Notes: a model not told the origin generated them from the letters alone. Shown: positions 51,231-59,821, counted from the stretch's first letter. The stretch is DNA of 64,000 nucleotides from Micromonospora cremea (GCF_900143515.1 NZ_FSQT01000002.1:1613501-1677500), one strand, 5' to 3'. Made by a program: numbers and translations.

Positions 51231-51884
51231 TCAGCGCTGCCGGAGATCGTCAGCGGCCGCATGCGCCTGCCCCTGCATCTGCCCGGCGGCCGAACGGCCC
51301 TGGTCGCGTACCGCGGACACCCCCTGCCCGGCGGTGGACCGCACCGACTGCGCCGCCTGCTGCGCGGGCTCCCGCAGGTTGTCCTGCATCTGGTGGCCGA
51401 TCTGGCTCGCCTGCCCGCGCAGCTGGTCGGAGTGCTCGCTCACCATGCCCCGAGCGCGGCCGGCGAGTTGCCTCTCCCGCCCGCTCGGCGGGAGCAGCGA
51501 GGCGGCCAGCAACCCGACACCGAAAGCGACCAGACCGGCGGCCAGCGGGTTGCCCTGCGCCTGCTCCCGGGACTGCCGCCCCAGTGAGCGAGCCTCGTCC
51601 CGCACGGAGCCCACGGCCCCCCGGGACTGCTGTCCGAACGACCGGCTCTCGTCGCGCACCGAGCCGGCGACGTGCGACATCCGCTGGCTGGCCTCCTGCC
51701 CCATGTGGCTCGTGCTGCCCATCACCTTCTCCTTCGCTCGGGCGAACGCGCCGCGGGCCTGCCCGACGCGCTCACCCGCGATCCGACGCGGGTTGACCTT
51801 GTCGGTCAGTGCGTCGACGTCACTGCTCAACTCGTTGCGGGTGGTCTCGATCTCCCGCCGGATCCGATCCGGATCACTGGACAT
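51231..51884 (-). CDS. DUF3618 family protein
   Basis: 217 aa. The N-terminal DUF3618 motif is 'DPDRIRREIETTRNELSSDV' with 'DALTDKVNPRRIAGER'. A single membrane segment follows, 'GNPLAAGLVAFGVGLLAASL', with the polar, Gln/Ser/Arg-rich helices on both sides predicted amphipathic ('SRSFGQQSRGAVGSVRDEAR'). Together with the next two genes it forms a stress-type cell-envelope cluster common in actinobacteria; function is unknown. ATG 51884 lies 22 bp after the holin-like gene. Confidence 0.85.
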   Translation of the reverse strand: MSSDPDRIRREIETTRNELSSDVDALTDKVNPRRIAGERVGQARGAFARAKEKVMGSTSHMGQEASQRMSHVAGSVRDESRSFGQQSRGAVGSVRDEARSLGRQSREQAQGNPLAAGLVAFGVGLLAASLLPPSGRERQLAGRARGMVSEHSDQLRGQASQIGHQMQDNLREPAQQAAQSVRSTAGQGVSAVRDQGRSAAGQMQGQAHAAADDLRQR

Positions 51885-51906
51885 GATCTCTTCCCTCCCG
51901 ACTCGT

Positions 51907-52302
51907 TCACCGACCGCGCAGCGCGTTTGGCACTTCCCGGGCGGTCTGCTTCGACCGGGGCAGCACCGCACGCGCCCGCTGCAGCTGGTTCCGGGCGTTG
52001 ATGAAGAGGCCACCGGCCACGACCGCCCAGATCACCGCGACGATCAGCGCCGCCCAGCCCTGGTCCATCGTGTTGGACAGCCCCCACCACACCGCGTACG
52101 ACACGAACAGGACGGCCAGGAACCCGGCCAGACCCGCCCCGCCGAACATGCCGCCGGCCTTGCCGGCCTGGCTCGCCTCCTCGCGGAGCTCGGCCTTGGC
52201 CAGCTCGACCTCCTTGCGCATCAGCGTGGAGAGGTCCCGGGTGACGTCACCCAGCAGGTCGCCGACCGAGGCCTGGGCCCGCTCCTTCTCCGGGGCGCTC
52301 AC
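51907..52302 (-). CDS. Phage-holin-like (holin superfamily III) membrane protein
   Basis: 131 aa. 'ASVGDLLGDVTRDLSTLMRK', 'EVELAKAELREEASQAGK' and two membrane helices ('AGLAGFLAVLFVSYAVWWGL', 'ALIVAVIWAVVAGGLFINAR') are typical of the actinobacterial holin-like/YqjE family. It is a chromosomal envelope protein, not evidence of a prophage. The GTG start overlaps the previous stop (GTGA). Confidence 0.85.
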   Translation of the reverse strand: MSAPEKERAQASVGDLLGDVTRDLSTLMRKEVELAKAELREEASQAGKAGGMFGGAGLAGFLAVLFVSYAVWWGLSNTMDQGWAALIVAVIWAVVAGGLFINARNQLQRARAVLPRSKQTAREVPNALRGR

Positions 52303-52985
52303 GGTGCCACCCCGCCTGGCAGGTCCGGCTCCGGCCGACCGGCCGGCGAGATGTTCTGCGCCCGAGCCGCACCGGTGTACGGCTGTTCGGGCTGGTAGGG
52401 CGCGTTGAACCCCCGGTCGTAGGGCTCCGGTCCGCCCCCGTCCGGATGCCCGTATTCGGCCGCCTGGCCGCCTGGCATCCCTGCGCCGCCAGCGCTGGTC
52501 AGACCACGGGTGAGTCGCCCGACCAGCAGTCCGGCCAACGCCGCGCCGGCCAGGAACATCCCGGGGTTGCGTCGGGCGTACGTGCGTACCTCGTCCAGTA
52601 CGTCCCCCGGCTCCCGTCCGTCCAGCCAGCCGGCGGCCCGTTGCGCGGCGTCCCCCGCTCGGCGGACCGCCTGGCCGGCCAGCCCGGAGTCACCGTCCCG
52701 CTCGGCCATCGAGTTGAGCCCCTGGCCTAGGTCGCGCAGCCCGTCGACAGCCCGCTGCTGTTGCGACCGTGCCTGCTCACGCAGCTGGCCGGTGGCCTCC
52801 CCGGTCAGGTTCCGGGCCTGCTGGCGCGCTTCCGCGGCCACCTGGCCGCCCTGCTCGGCGGCGGCGTGGGCCACCTGTCCACCGGCCTGCGTGGCCTGCT
52901 GTCCGACCCGGGACGCCTCCTGCCGAGCCTGCTGTGCGGTGCCGGTCGCACCCTGTGGTGGCCGGCTCGGGTTGTTACCCGTCAT
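52299..52985 (-). CDS. Gln/Ala-rich amphipathic-helix protein with one membrane segment
   Basis: 228 aa. Residues 15-130 are a long run of Ala/Gln/Arg helices ('QQARQEASRVGQQATQAGGQ', 'VAHAAAEQGGQVAAEARQQA'), resembling apolipoprotein- or LEA-like proteins. 'RRNPGMFLAGAALAGLLVGR' is the membrane segment, followed by a Pro/Gly tail. It is the first gene of the three-gene envelope cluster, with GGAGGG upstream of ATG 52985. A desiccation or membrane-protection role is a guess. Confidence 0.7.
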   Translation of the reverse strand: MTGNNPSRPPQGATGTAQQARQEASRVGQQATQAGGQVAHAAAEQGGQVAAEARQQARNLTGEATGQLREQARSQQQRAVDGLRDLGQGLNSMAERDGDSGLAGQAVRRAGDAAQRAAGWLDGREPGDVLDEVRTYARRNPGMFLAGAALAGLLVGRLTRGLTSAGGAGMPGGQAAEYGHPDGGGPEPYDRGFNAPYQPEQPYTGAARAQNISPAGRPEPDLPGGVAP

Positions 52986-53179
52986 AGCCCGCTCCCTCCG
53001 TCGGCCCGGAGCCGCATGGCAGCGACCCGGGACGCACCCCGCCTACCCGCCGAATCTGGCGCCATGCTTCTGCCGGCCTGGACGGACCGGGCACCGGGGA
53101 CGCCGCTCCCGGCGGTTGGCGGCCCGGCGGCCGACAACCCGACAATCAGGAGTCGGGGCAGGGTGGGCGGGCGATGGCG

Positions 53180-53584
53180 TCAGCGGCGGCGATTGCGGGC
53201 GCGCGACGAGCGGAGCCGGCGGAGCCGACCGATCAGCACGGGGTCGGCGGCGAGCGCCGCCGGGTTGTCGAGCAGCGCGTTGAGCAGTTGGTAGTACCGG
53301 GTCGAGGAGACCCCGAAGGTGTCCCGAACGGCCTGCTCCTTGGCACCCGCGTGCCGCCACCACTGCTGCTCGAAGGCGAGGATGGCCCGTTCCCGTTCGG
53401 TCAGCCCCGCCGCCGGCGCGGTGGCTTCGGCATCGGCCCCGGCGGCCGGCGCGGGGTCAGCGGTGCTCTCCACGGGCGGCACCGGTCGGGGTGTCGGGAC
53501 CGTCGGCCCGCCACCGACCGCCACGTCGCCCGGACGAGCGTCGGTGGACGGCTCGGGGGAGGCCGGGGTGGCGTCGGCGGGCAT
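53180..53584 (-). CDS. DUF3263 protein
   Basis: 134 aa. A Pro/Ala-rich first half is followed by the DUF3263 domain: 'LTERERAILAFEQQWWRHAG', 'AKEQAVRDTFGVSSTRYYQL', 'LNALLDNPAALAADPVLIGR' and an arginine-rich end. The domain looks like a small helix-turn-helix, so DNA binding is possible. ATG 53584 follows TAGGCT (53597-53592) by seven bases, which fixes the start and argues for a leaderless mRNA. Confidence 0.85.
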   Translation of the reverse strand: MPADATPASPEPSTDARPGDVAVGGGPTVPTPRPVPPVESTADPAPAAGADAEATAPAAGLTERERAILAFEQQWWRHAGAKEQAVRDTFGVSSTRYYQLLNALLDNPAALAADPVLIGRLRRLRSSRARNRRR

Positions 53585-53690
53585 GGCGCTCAGCCTAGCC
53601 AGGGTCGGCCCGGGTCGCAGCAGCCGGCGCAGCCGGCCCCGCACCGCCGGGAAACCCGACGGCCGGACCGGCCGCACCGCGCCGCGTCGG

Positions 53691-54710
53691 TCAGGAGATG
53701 TCCCGCCGTCGCATCGCCCAGAGTGCCGCGCCGAGGATCACCACCAGCCCGACGGAGAGCAGCACAGAGGACTGCTGCCAGGTGATGTCCAGCGTGTCCG
53801 GCTTGCACTCGCCGTAGTAGGTGGCGTTGTTGCAGGAGTTCCAGTCCTGCAGGGTGATCTTCTTCTGCATCCAGGCCGCCACGTACGTGGGCAGCAGCCA
53901 TGCCTCGGCGAACCGCACGCTCGCCATCGACAGCAGGATGCCGAGGCCGAACTGCCCGACCACCATCACCGCCACCACGCCGCCGAGGGCCATCGCGGTG
54001 TGCCGACCCAGCGAGGCCAGCGCGAAACCGATGGCTGTGACCACCAGTACCAGCGCCACGCCGCGCAGCCCGGTGAGGGCGAACGACTGCCATGCGCCGG
54101 ACGTCATCTTCTCGGTGCTGCCCCGGAAGGTGGCGATCGCCCAGAACCCGGCGAACCAGAGCACCGCCGCGGGCAGCGTCACCGCCAGAATGCCGGTGAG
54201 CAGCGCGGCCAGTTTGGTGAGCAGGACGGTGAGCCGCTTCGGCCGCCAGAGCAGCAGGTTCATCATGCCGCCGGTGCTCCACTCGGCGCCGACGAAGGAC
54301 GCGCCGACCACGAACCCGACCAGGGCGAGGATCGCCGCGAACGGGATCAGCGTCTCGTCGAACGTCTGCCGGAAGTTGAACGTCGAGGGCAGGAACCACT
54401 CCGCCTGGATCGACTCCCGGGGCGGCGCCGTGATCATTGAGCAGTCGTCGGGGTAGCGGCCGTCGTTCGGCGTACCGGCGGCCTTGGCCTGCTCGCAGTT
54501 GACGCGTTCCTGCTCGCTCCAGCGCACCTGCTCCTGGTACTGCTGGTCGGCCTGGCGCTCGGCCCGGGCCAGCTGGCTCGCGTCGATCTTCTGGTTGGTG
54601 AAGAACACCCCGACCACCACCGCGGCCAGCACCAGCAGGCCGAGCAGTGACATGTAGCGGGTGAAGCGCCGCTTGGCCAGCCGGCGCAGCTCCGTACGAT
54701 AGAGGCTCAC
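53691..54710 (-). CDS. ABC-2 type transporter permease
   Basis: 339 aa. An N-terminal helix 'YMSLLGLLVLAAVVVGVFFT' is followed by a large extracytoplasmic loop (about 42-105) with two cysteines ('RVNCEQAKAAG', 'YPDDCSM'). Five further helices follow, with 'GAEWSTGGMMNLLLWRPKRL' as the coupling region. Another loop near residue 290 has 'DWNSCNNATYYGECKPD'. The GTG start overlaps the ATPase stop (GTGA). The frame extends to 54719, but the overlap favours 54710. Confidence 0.85.
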   Translation of the reverse strand: MSLYRTELRRLAKRRFTRYMSLLGLLVLAAVVVGVFFTNQKIDASQLARAERQADQQYQEQVRWSEQERVNCEQAKAAGTPNDGRYPDDCSMITAPPRESIQAEWFLPSTFNFRQTFDETLIPFAAILALVGFVVGASFVGAEWSTGGMMNLLLWRPKRLTVLLTKLAALLTGILAVTLPAAVLWFAGFWAIATFRGSTEKMTSGAWQSFALTGLRGVALVLVVTAIGFALASLGRHTAMALGGVVAVMVVGQFGLGILLSMASVRFAEAWLLPTYVAAWMQKKITLQDWNSCNNATYYGECKPDTLDITWQQSSVLLSVGLVVILGAALWAMRRRDIS

Positions 54711-55717
54711 GCGCCCCACCCTCCCCCGGTGGCGCCGGGCTGCCCCGTCCCACCGACCTTCGTGGACTCGTCGACCTGCCGGTGCTGGCCGGGGACCGGC
54801 GCGGTGGCGGTCAGTTCGAGGAAGACGCTCTCCAGGTCGACGGCGACCGGGGCCAGCTCGCTGACGTAGAGGTCGTTCTCGGCGAGCAGCCGGGTCACCG
54901 TGGCCGGCTTGTCGACACCGGCCAGCATCAGGTGGTCCGGGTGGCCGGTGACCCGGATCCCGGCCCGGGTGAGCGCGTCGGTGGCCGCGGGCAGGTCGCT
55001 GACCGCCTCCAGCCGGACCCGGACCGCGCCGGACGAGTGCTGGGCGAGCACCTCGTCGACCGGGCCGAAGGCGACCCGCCGGCCCAGCGAGATGATCGTG
55101 ACCGAGTCGCAGATCAGCTGGATCTCGCCGAGGATGTGGCTGGACAGCACCACGGTCATCCCCGATTCGGCGAGCGTCCGCATCAGCGTGCGCATCTCCC
55201 GGATGCCGCCCGGGTCGAGGCCGTTGGCCGGCTCGTCGAGGATGAGCAGCTTCGGGTTCTTCAGCAGGGCGGAGGCGACGGCCAGCCGCTGCTTCATGCC
55301 CAGCGAGTACGTCTTCACCCGCTCGCCGGCCCGGTCGCGTAGACCGACCAGCTCCAGCACCTCGTCGACCCGACCGGCCGGCACCTCGCCCGCCCCGGCC
55401 AGCAGGGACAGCGTGTCCCGGGCGGAGAAGTGCGGGAAGAACTGCGGGCTCTCCACGATCGCGCCGACCTGACCGGCGACGGTGGGCAGCGCGCCGGGCA
55501 CCTCGTGCCCGAGCAGCGCCATCCGGCCGCCATCGGGCCGGATCAGGCCGAGCAGCGTGCGCAGCGTGGTGGTCTTGCCGGACCCGTTGGGGCCCAGGAA
55601 GCCGTGCACCTGCCCGGCGTCGACCCGCATGTCGAAGCCGTCGAGCGCGTTGCGGGTGCCGCGTCGACGACTCTTGTACGTCTTACGTAGACCTTCGATC
55701 TCCAGGACAGCTGGCAA
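54707..55717 (-). CDS. ABC transporter ATP-binding protein
   Basis: 336 aa. Walker A 'GFLGPNGSGKTTTLRTLLGL', signature 'TYSLGMKQRLAVASALLKNP', Walker B 'KLLILDEPANGLDPGGIREM', and a DrrA-like C-terminal domain. It pairs with the permease coupled to it. The start is TTG 55717, given by GGGAGG about seven bases upstream. The promoter carries a twice-repeated operator, so the operon is likely repressed and ligand-inducible; no regulator gene is next to it. Confidence 0.88.
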   Translation of the reverse strand: MPAVLEIEGLRKTYKSRRRGTRNALDGFDMRVDAGQVHGFLGPNGSGKTTTLRTLLGLIRPDGGRMALLGHEVPGALPTVAGQVGAIVESPQFFPHFSARDTLSLLAGAGEVPAGRVDEVLELVGLRDRAGERVKTYSLGMKQRLAVASALLKNPKLLILDEPANGLDPGGIREMRTLMRTLAESGMTVVLSSHILGEIQLICDSVTIISLGRRVAFGPVDEVLAQHSSGAVRVRLEAVSDLPAATDALTRAGIRVTGHPDHLMLAGVDKPATVTRLLAENDLYVSELAPVAVDLESVFLELTATAPVPGQHRQVDESTKVGGTGQPGATGGGWGA

Positions 55718-55753
55718 GCTGCACCTCCCCCGATGGTGGGCGTGACAGCCGAC

Positions 55754-55794
55754 ACCATACGCGGTATGCAGGCACGCGCAATACGCGGTATGCA
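55754..55794 (-). promoter_or_regulatory. Promoter with repeated ATACGCGGTATGCA operator
   Basis: ATACGCGGTATGCA occurs at 55757-55770 and 55781-55794. Each copy holds the dyad ATAC-GCG-GTAT; the centres are 24 bp apart, so both are on similar faces of the helix. On the minus strand TTGCGC (55781-55776), 16 bp and TATGGT (55759-55754) form a promoter. One copy touches the -10 and the other the -35. Confidence 0.7.
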
Positions 55795-55837
55795 TCGACG
55801 CGCCGGGCGATGCGTTTCATCGACCGAGAGTGACGGG

Positions 55838-56623
55838 TCAGGCGCAGACGACCTGCACACCGGCGGCGCGGAAGGCCTCCACGACCTCGGGGGCGGCGCC
55901 GGAGTCCGTCACCAGCGTCTCGACCCGGTCGACGGGGCAGATCCGGGCGAACGCGTGACCGCCCAACTTGGACGAGTCCGCGATGATCACCACCCGCTTG
56001 GCGCGAGCCACCATCAGGTTGTTCATCGCCGCCTCTCCCTCGTGGTGGGCGGCGGCACCGAGCTGCGGGTCGATCGCGTCCACGCCGAGCAGCGCGACGT
56101 CCAGGGTCACCTCACGCAGCAGCGCCCCGCCCAGGGGACCGACCAGCTCGAACGACTTCGGGCGCACCACGCCGCCGGCCACCACGACCTTCATCCGTGA
56201 TCGGACCAGCAGCTCGTTCGCGATGTTCAGCGCGTTGGTCACCACGGTGAGCTGGGCACCCTCGGCACTGGTGTTCAGGTCCGGCCGGACGGCCAGGGCG
56301 CGGGCCACCTCGGTGCTGGTGGTGCCGCCGTTCAGGCCCACCACCGTGCCGGGCGTGACGAGCGCCGCGGCGGCGGCGCCGATCCGCTGCTTCTCCGCCG
56401 AGTGCTTGGCCGTCTTGTAGCGCAGCGGCAGGTCGTAGGAGACCCCGTTGGCGACCGCGCCACCCCGGGTCCTGGTGATCATCTGCTGCTGGGCGAGCTG
56501 GTCGAAGTCGCGTCGGATGGTGGCCTGGGAGACGTCCAGCCGCTCAGCGGCCGCCTCGACGCTGACCCGGCCGTTGTCGGTCAGCATCTCGAGCAGGGCG
56601 TTCCATCTGGCGTACCGGTCCAC
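55838..56623 (-). CDS. DeoR-family sugar-operon repressor
   Basis: 261 aa. The DeoR HTH is 'RWNALLEMLTDNGRVSVEAA', 'AERLDVSQATIRRDFDQLAQ'. The effector domain follows with 'VVGLNGGTTSTEVARAL' (sugar-phosphate loop), 'VVTNALNIANELLVRSRMKV', 'LLGVDAIDPQLGAAAHHEGE' and 'IIADSSKLGGHAFARICPVD'. It likely senses a phosphorylated amino sugar and represses the divergent SIS/ROK/nagA operon and itself. GTG 56623 with GGAGGGG upstream is used; an in-frame GTG at 56650 is possible. Confidence 0.88.
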   Translation of the reverse strand: MDRYARWNALLEMLTDNGRVSVEAAAERLDVSQATIRRDFDQLAQQQMITRTRGGAVANGVSYDLPLRYKTAKHSAEKQRIGAAAAALVTPGTVVGLNGGTTSTEVARALAVRPDLNTSAEGAQLTVVTNALNIANELLVRSRMKVVVAGGVVRPKSFELVGPLGGALLREVTLDVALLGVDAIDPQLGAAAHHEGEAAMNNLMVARAKRVVIIADSSKLGGHAFARICPVDRVETLVTDSGAAPEVVEAFRAAGVQVVCA

Positions 56624-56663
56624 CGCGGGGGCCCCTCCCAGTGACTGCACGGACGGTGATTGA

Positions 56664-56797
56664 TTGCGTGCACACTAGTGCGCGAAACTAGGGTGGCGCA
56701 AAAGACCGGCCTGCGCGATCGGCCGGTCGGTTGCCACGACCACCCGGGTTCACGCAGAATGACGCGCGAAATACGGGTGTAACGAGCCGTATTGCGC
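56664..56797. promoter_or_regulatory. Divergent control region with GCGCRAAA repeats
   Basis: GCGCGAAA at 56680-56687, GCGCAAAA at 56696-56703 (16 bp apart), GCGCGAAA at 56764-56771, and the reverse TTGCGC at 56792-56797, with TTGCGTGC at 56664. These are the best candidates for DeoR operators serving both promoters. Confidence 0.55.
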
Positions 56798-56823
56798 ACC
56801 GGCCGGCCCTGCGAGGAGTTCCC

Positions 56824-57753
56824 ATGGCGTACGTGGACGCGGAGATCGCGAGTCAACCCGACTGCTGGCGGGAGGCAGCCGAGCTGGCCGGCGCCGTGCG
56901 CGGTGACCTGCCGCGCCCCGGTGAGCGGGTCGCCGTCGTCGGTTGCGGCACGTCGTGGTTCATGGCGATGGCGTACGCCGCCCGCCGCGAGCAGGCCGGC
57001 CAGGGCGAAACCGACGCGTTCCAGGCGTCCGAGTTCCCCACCGGCCGCCACTACGACCGGCTGATCGCCATCACCCGCTCCGGCACGACCACCGAGGTGC
57101 TGGAGCTGCTCATCGCGCTACGCGGGCGGGTGCCCAGCACCGTCATCGTCGGCGACCCGGCGTCCCCGGCGGTCGACCTCGCCACCGCCGCGGTGACCAT
57201 GCCCTTCGCCGACGAGCGCTCGGTGGTGCAGACCCGCTTCGCGACCACCGCTCTGGCCCTGCTCCGGGCCCACCTCGGCGACCCGGTGACCGCGCTCGCC
57301 GCCGACGCCGAGGTGGCGGTGCGCGCCCCGCTGCCGATCGACCCCGCAACCATCGGGCAGGTCACCTTCCTCGGTCGGGGGTGGACGGTCGGGCTGGCCC
57401 AGGAGGCCGCGCTGAAGTGCCGCGAGGCGGCCACCTTCTGGGCCGAGGCGTACCCGGCGATGGACTACCGGCACGGGCCCATCTCGATCGCCGCGCCCGG
57501 CCGGCTGGTCTGGGCGTTCGGCGAGCTGCCCGACGGGCTGCCCGAGGACGTGGCCGCCACCGGTGCGGCCTTCGTACACAGCCGCACCCACGGCTGCCGC
57601 ACGGTGCTGGGCAGTTGGGCCGCCGGTCGTACCCCGGTCGACCCGATGGCCGACCTGATCCTGGCCCAGCGCTTCGCGGTCGCGCTGGCCACCAGCCGGG
57701 GCCTCGACCCGGACGCACCCCGACACCTGACCCGGTCGGTGGTGCTGGCGTGA
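56824..57753 (+). CDS. SIS-domain sugar isomerase/deaminase-like protein
   Basis: 309 aa with two SIS domains like the C-terminus of GlmS. SIS1 is 'RVAVVGCGTSWFMAMAYAAR' and 'RLIAITRSGTTTEVLELLIA', with the phosphosugar-binding Ser/Thr. SIS2 is 'VTFLGRGWTVGLAQEAALKC' and 'EAYPAMDYRHGPISIAAPGR', where Glu and His match the isomerase site. Since nagA follows and no nagB is present, it probably converts glucosamine 6-phosphate to fructose 6-phosphate or a related step. GAGGAG precedes ATG 56824. It is coupled to the kinase gene by GTGA. Confidence 0.85.
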   Translation: MAYVDAEIASQPDCWREAAELAGAVRGDLPRPGERVAVVGCGTSWFMAMAYAARREQAGQGETDAFQASEFPTGRHYDRLIAITRSGTTTEVLELLIALRGRVPSTVIVGDPASPAVDLATAAVTMPFADERSVVQTRFATTALALLRAHLGDPVTALAADAEVAVRAPLPIDPATIGQVTFLGRGWTVGLAQEAALKCREAATFWAEAYPAMDYRHGPISIAAPGRLVWAFGELPDGLPEDVAATGAAFVHSRTHGCRTVLGSWAAGRTPVDPMADLILAQRFAVALATSRGLDPDAPRHLTRSVVLA

Positions 57754-58715
57754 GCGACGCCGTGCCCGTCGACCAGGTGGTCGTCGCGCTGGACGTCGGC
57801 GGCACCGGCATGAAGTGCGCCCTGGTCCGGCCGGACGGCGTCGCGGTACGCACCGAGCGGCACCCCACCAACGCCGCGCGCGGCCCGGCCGCCGTGGTCG
57901 GCACCATCCTGGACGTCGCCGAAGGGCTGGCCGACAAGGCCCGCGCCGACGGGCTCACCCCCGTCGCGCTCGGCATCGCCGTGCCCGGAGTGGTGGACGA
58001 GGCGCGCGGGGTCGCGGTCTGGTCGGCGAACGTGGGCTTCCGGGACGTACCGCTGCGGGACCTGGCGGTGGCGCGGCTCGGCCTGCCCACGGCGCTCGGC
58101 CACGACGTGCGGGTCGGCGGTCTCGCCGAGGCCCGACTCGGTGCCGGGCGCGGCACCGGGCACGTCCTCTTCGTGGCGATCGGCACCGGCATCGCCGCCG
58201 CGCACGTTGTCGACGGCACGGCCGCCGTCGGCGCACACGGCGCCGCCGGGGAGATCGGCCACATCCTGGTCCGTCCCGGCGGGCCACGCTGCGGCTGCGG
58301 CCGGCCCGGCTGCCTGGAGGCGGTCGCCTCGGCCGCCGCAATCGGCCGCCGCTATGCCGAGCTGGCCGACGAGTCACCCGACGGGCCGGTGACGGCGGCC
58401 GAGGTGGCCGAGCGGGCCGCAGCCGGCGAGCCGCTCGCCGGCCGCGTCTGGCAGGAGGCGGTCGAGGCACTCGCCGACGGCCTGGCCTCCGGGCAGGCGC
58501 TGTTCGACGTGGCGACGATCGTGCTCGGCGGCGGACTGGCCCAGGCCGGGGACCGGCTGCTCGTCCCCCTGCGGGCAGCGCTGCACGAGCGGATGACCTT
58601 CCACCGGGAGCCGCGGCTGGTCGCGGCGGCCCTCGGCGACGAGGCCGGTTGCCTCGGCGCCGCCCTGCTCGCCCTGGACGCCGCGCGCGTCCCTGACCAT
58701 CAGGAGAAGCAATGA
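57750..58715 (+). CDS. ROK-family sugar kinase
   Basis: 321 aa. The ATP phosphate loop is 'VVALDVGGTGMKCALVRPDG', the catalytic Asp lies in 'LPTALGHDVRVGGLAEARLG', 'HVLFVAIGTGIAAAHVVDG' follows, and the ROK zinc site is 'GEIGHILVRPGG' with 'CGCGRPGCLEAVAS'. It probably phosphorylates N-acetylglucosamine or a related sugar for the next enzyme. Both ends overlap neighbours (GTGA, ATGA), so the three proteins are made together. Confidence 0.88.
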   Translation: MSDAVPVDQVVVALDVGGTGMKCALVRPDGVAVRTERHPTNAARGPAAVVGTILDVAEGLADKARADGLTPVALGIAVPGVVDEARGVAVWSANVGFRDVPLRDLAVARLGLPTALGHDVRVGGLAEARLGAGRGTGHVLFVAIGTGIAAAHVVDGTAAVGAHGAAGEIGHILVRPGGPRCGCGRPGCLEAVASAAAIGRRYAELADESPDGPVTAAEVAERAAAGEPLAGRVWQEAVEALADGLASGQALFDVATIVLGGGLAQAGDRLLVPLRAALHERMTFHREPRLVAAALGDEAGCLGAALLALDAARVPDHQEKQ

Positions 58716-59821
58716 CCGTACGGGTGAACGGCCGAGTGGTGACCCCGAACGGTGTCATCCGGCAGGGCTGCGTCGAGTGGGACGGCGACCGGATCACCGC
58801 GGTGGCGGAGTATCCGTCGGTCCGCGACGGGCACTGGATCCTGCCCGGCTTCGTCGACATGCACACGCACGGCGGTGGCGGGCACACCTTCACCACCGGA
58901 GACGCCGACCAGGCCCGGGCTGCCGCCGGCTTCCACCTGGCGCACGGCACCACGACCCTGCTGGCCAGCCTGGTCAGCGCGCCCTTCGCGCTGATGCGCG
59001 CCGCCACCGAGGCGTTCGCCCCGCTGGTCGATGAGGGCGTGCTGGCGGGCATCCACTTCGAGGGTCCCTATCTCTCCGCCGTCCGCTGTGGGGCGCAGAA
59101 CCCGGAGTACCTGCGCGACCCGTCCACCGACGAACTGGCCGAGCTGATCGAGCTGGGTGGGGGCGCGATCCGGATGGTCACCCTCGCCCCGGAGCGCGAC
59201 GGCGCGCTGGAAGCGATCAAGCTGCTCACCGCCCAGCGGGTGGTGGCCGCGGTCGGCCACACCGACGCCACGTACGACCAGACCCGCGCCGCGGTCGCCG
59301 CGGGTGCGAGCGTCGGCACGCACCTGTTCAACGGCATGCGCCCGGTGCACCACCGTGAGCCCGGCCCGGTGATCGCCCTGCTCGACGCGCCCACCGTGGT
59401 CTGTGAGCTGGTCGCCGACGGGGTGCACCTGCACGACGGCATGCTCACCTTCGCCACCGCGACCGCCGGCCCGGACCGCGCCGCCCTGATCACCGACGCG
59501 ATGGCTGCCGCCGGAATGGCCGACGGCGAGTACGAGTTGGGCGGCCAGGCCGTCACGGTGGCCGACGGGGTGGCCCGGCTGGCCCGTGACGGCTCGATCG
59601 CCGGTAGCACCCTGACCATGGACGCCGCACTGCGGCACGCCGTGGACGCCGGCATCCCCATGGCGGACGCGGCCCGGATGGTAGCCACCACCCCGGCCCG
59701 CGCCATCGGGCTGGGCGATCGGGTCGGCGCCCTCCAGGTCGGCCTCCGCGCCGACCTGGTGGTGCTGGACGAGGACCTGAACGTGGTCCGGGTGCTCCGC
59801 GGCGGCTCCTGGATCGAGTAA
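58712..59821 (+). CDS. nagA: N-acetylglucosamine-6-phosphate deacetylase
   Basis: 369 aa amidohydrolase. 'ILPGFVDMHTHGGGGHTFTT' (HxH-like site), 'GIHFEGPYLS' (metal Glu), 'VVAAVGHTDATYDQTRAAV' (His), 'THLFNGMRPVHHREPG' (His, substrate loop) and 'RAALITDAMAAAGMADGEYE' (catalytic Asp) are all present. It removes acetate from GlcNAc-6-P, feeding the SIS enzyme upstream in the same operon. It is the last gene; a repeat-rich gap follows. Confidence 0.93.
   Translation: MTVRVNGRVVTPNGVIRQGCVEWDGDRITAVAEYPSVRDGHWILPGFVDMHTHGGGGHTFTTGDADQARAAAGFHLAHGTTTLLASLVSAPFALMRAATEAFAPLVDEGVLAGIHFEGPYLSAVRCGAQNPEYLRDPSTDELAELIELGGGAIRMVTLAPERDGALEAIKLLTAQRVVAAVGHTDATYDQTRAAVAAGASVGTHLFNGMRPVHHREPGPVIALLDAPTVVCELVADGVHLHDGMLTFATATAGPDRAALITDAMAAAGMADGEYELGGQAVTVADGVARLARDGSIAGSTLTMDAALRHAVDAGIPMADAARMVATTPARAIGLGDRVGALQVGLRADLVVLDEDLNVVRVLRGGSWIE

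Noticed and set aside
51907..52302. Prophage indicated by a holin-like gene
   Set aside because: The protein belongs to a chromosomal holin-like family. No other phage gene is present, and the neighbours are stress-type envelope genes.
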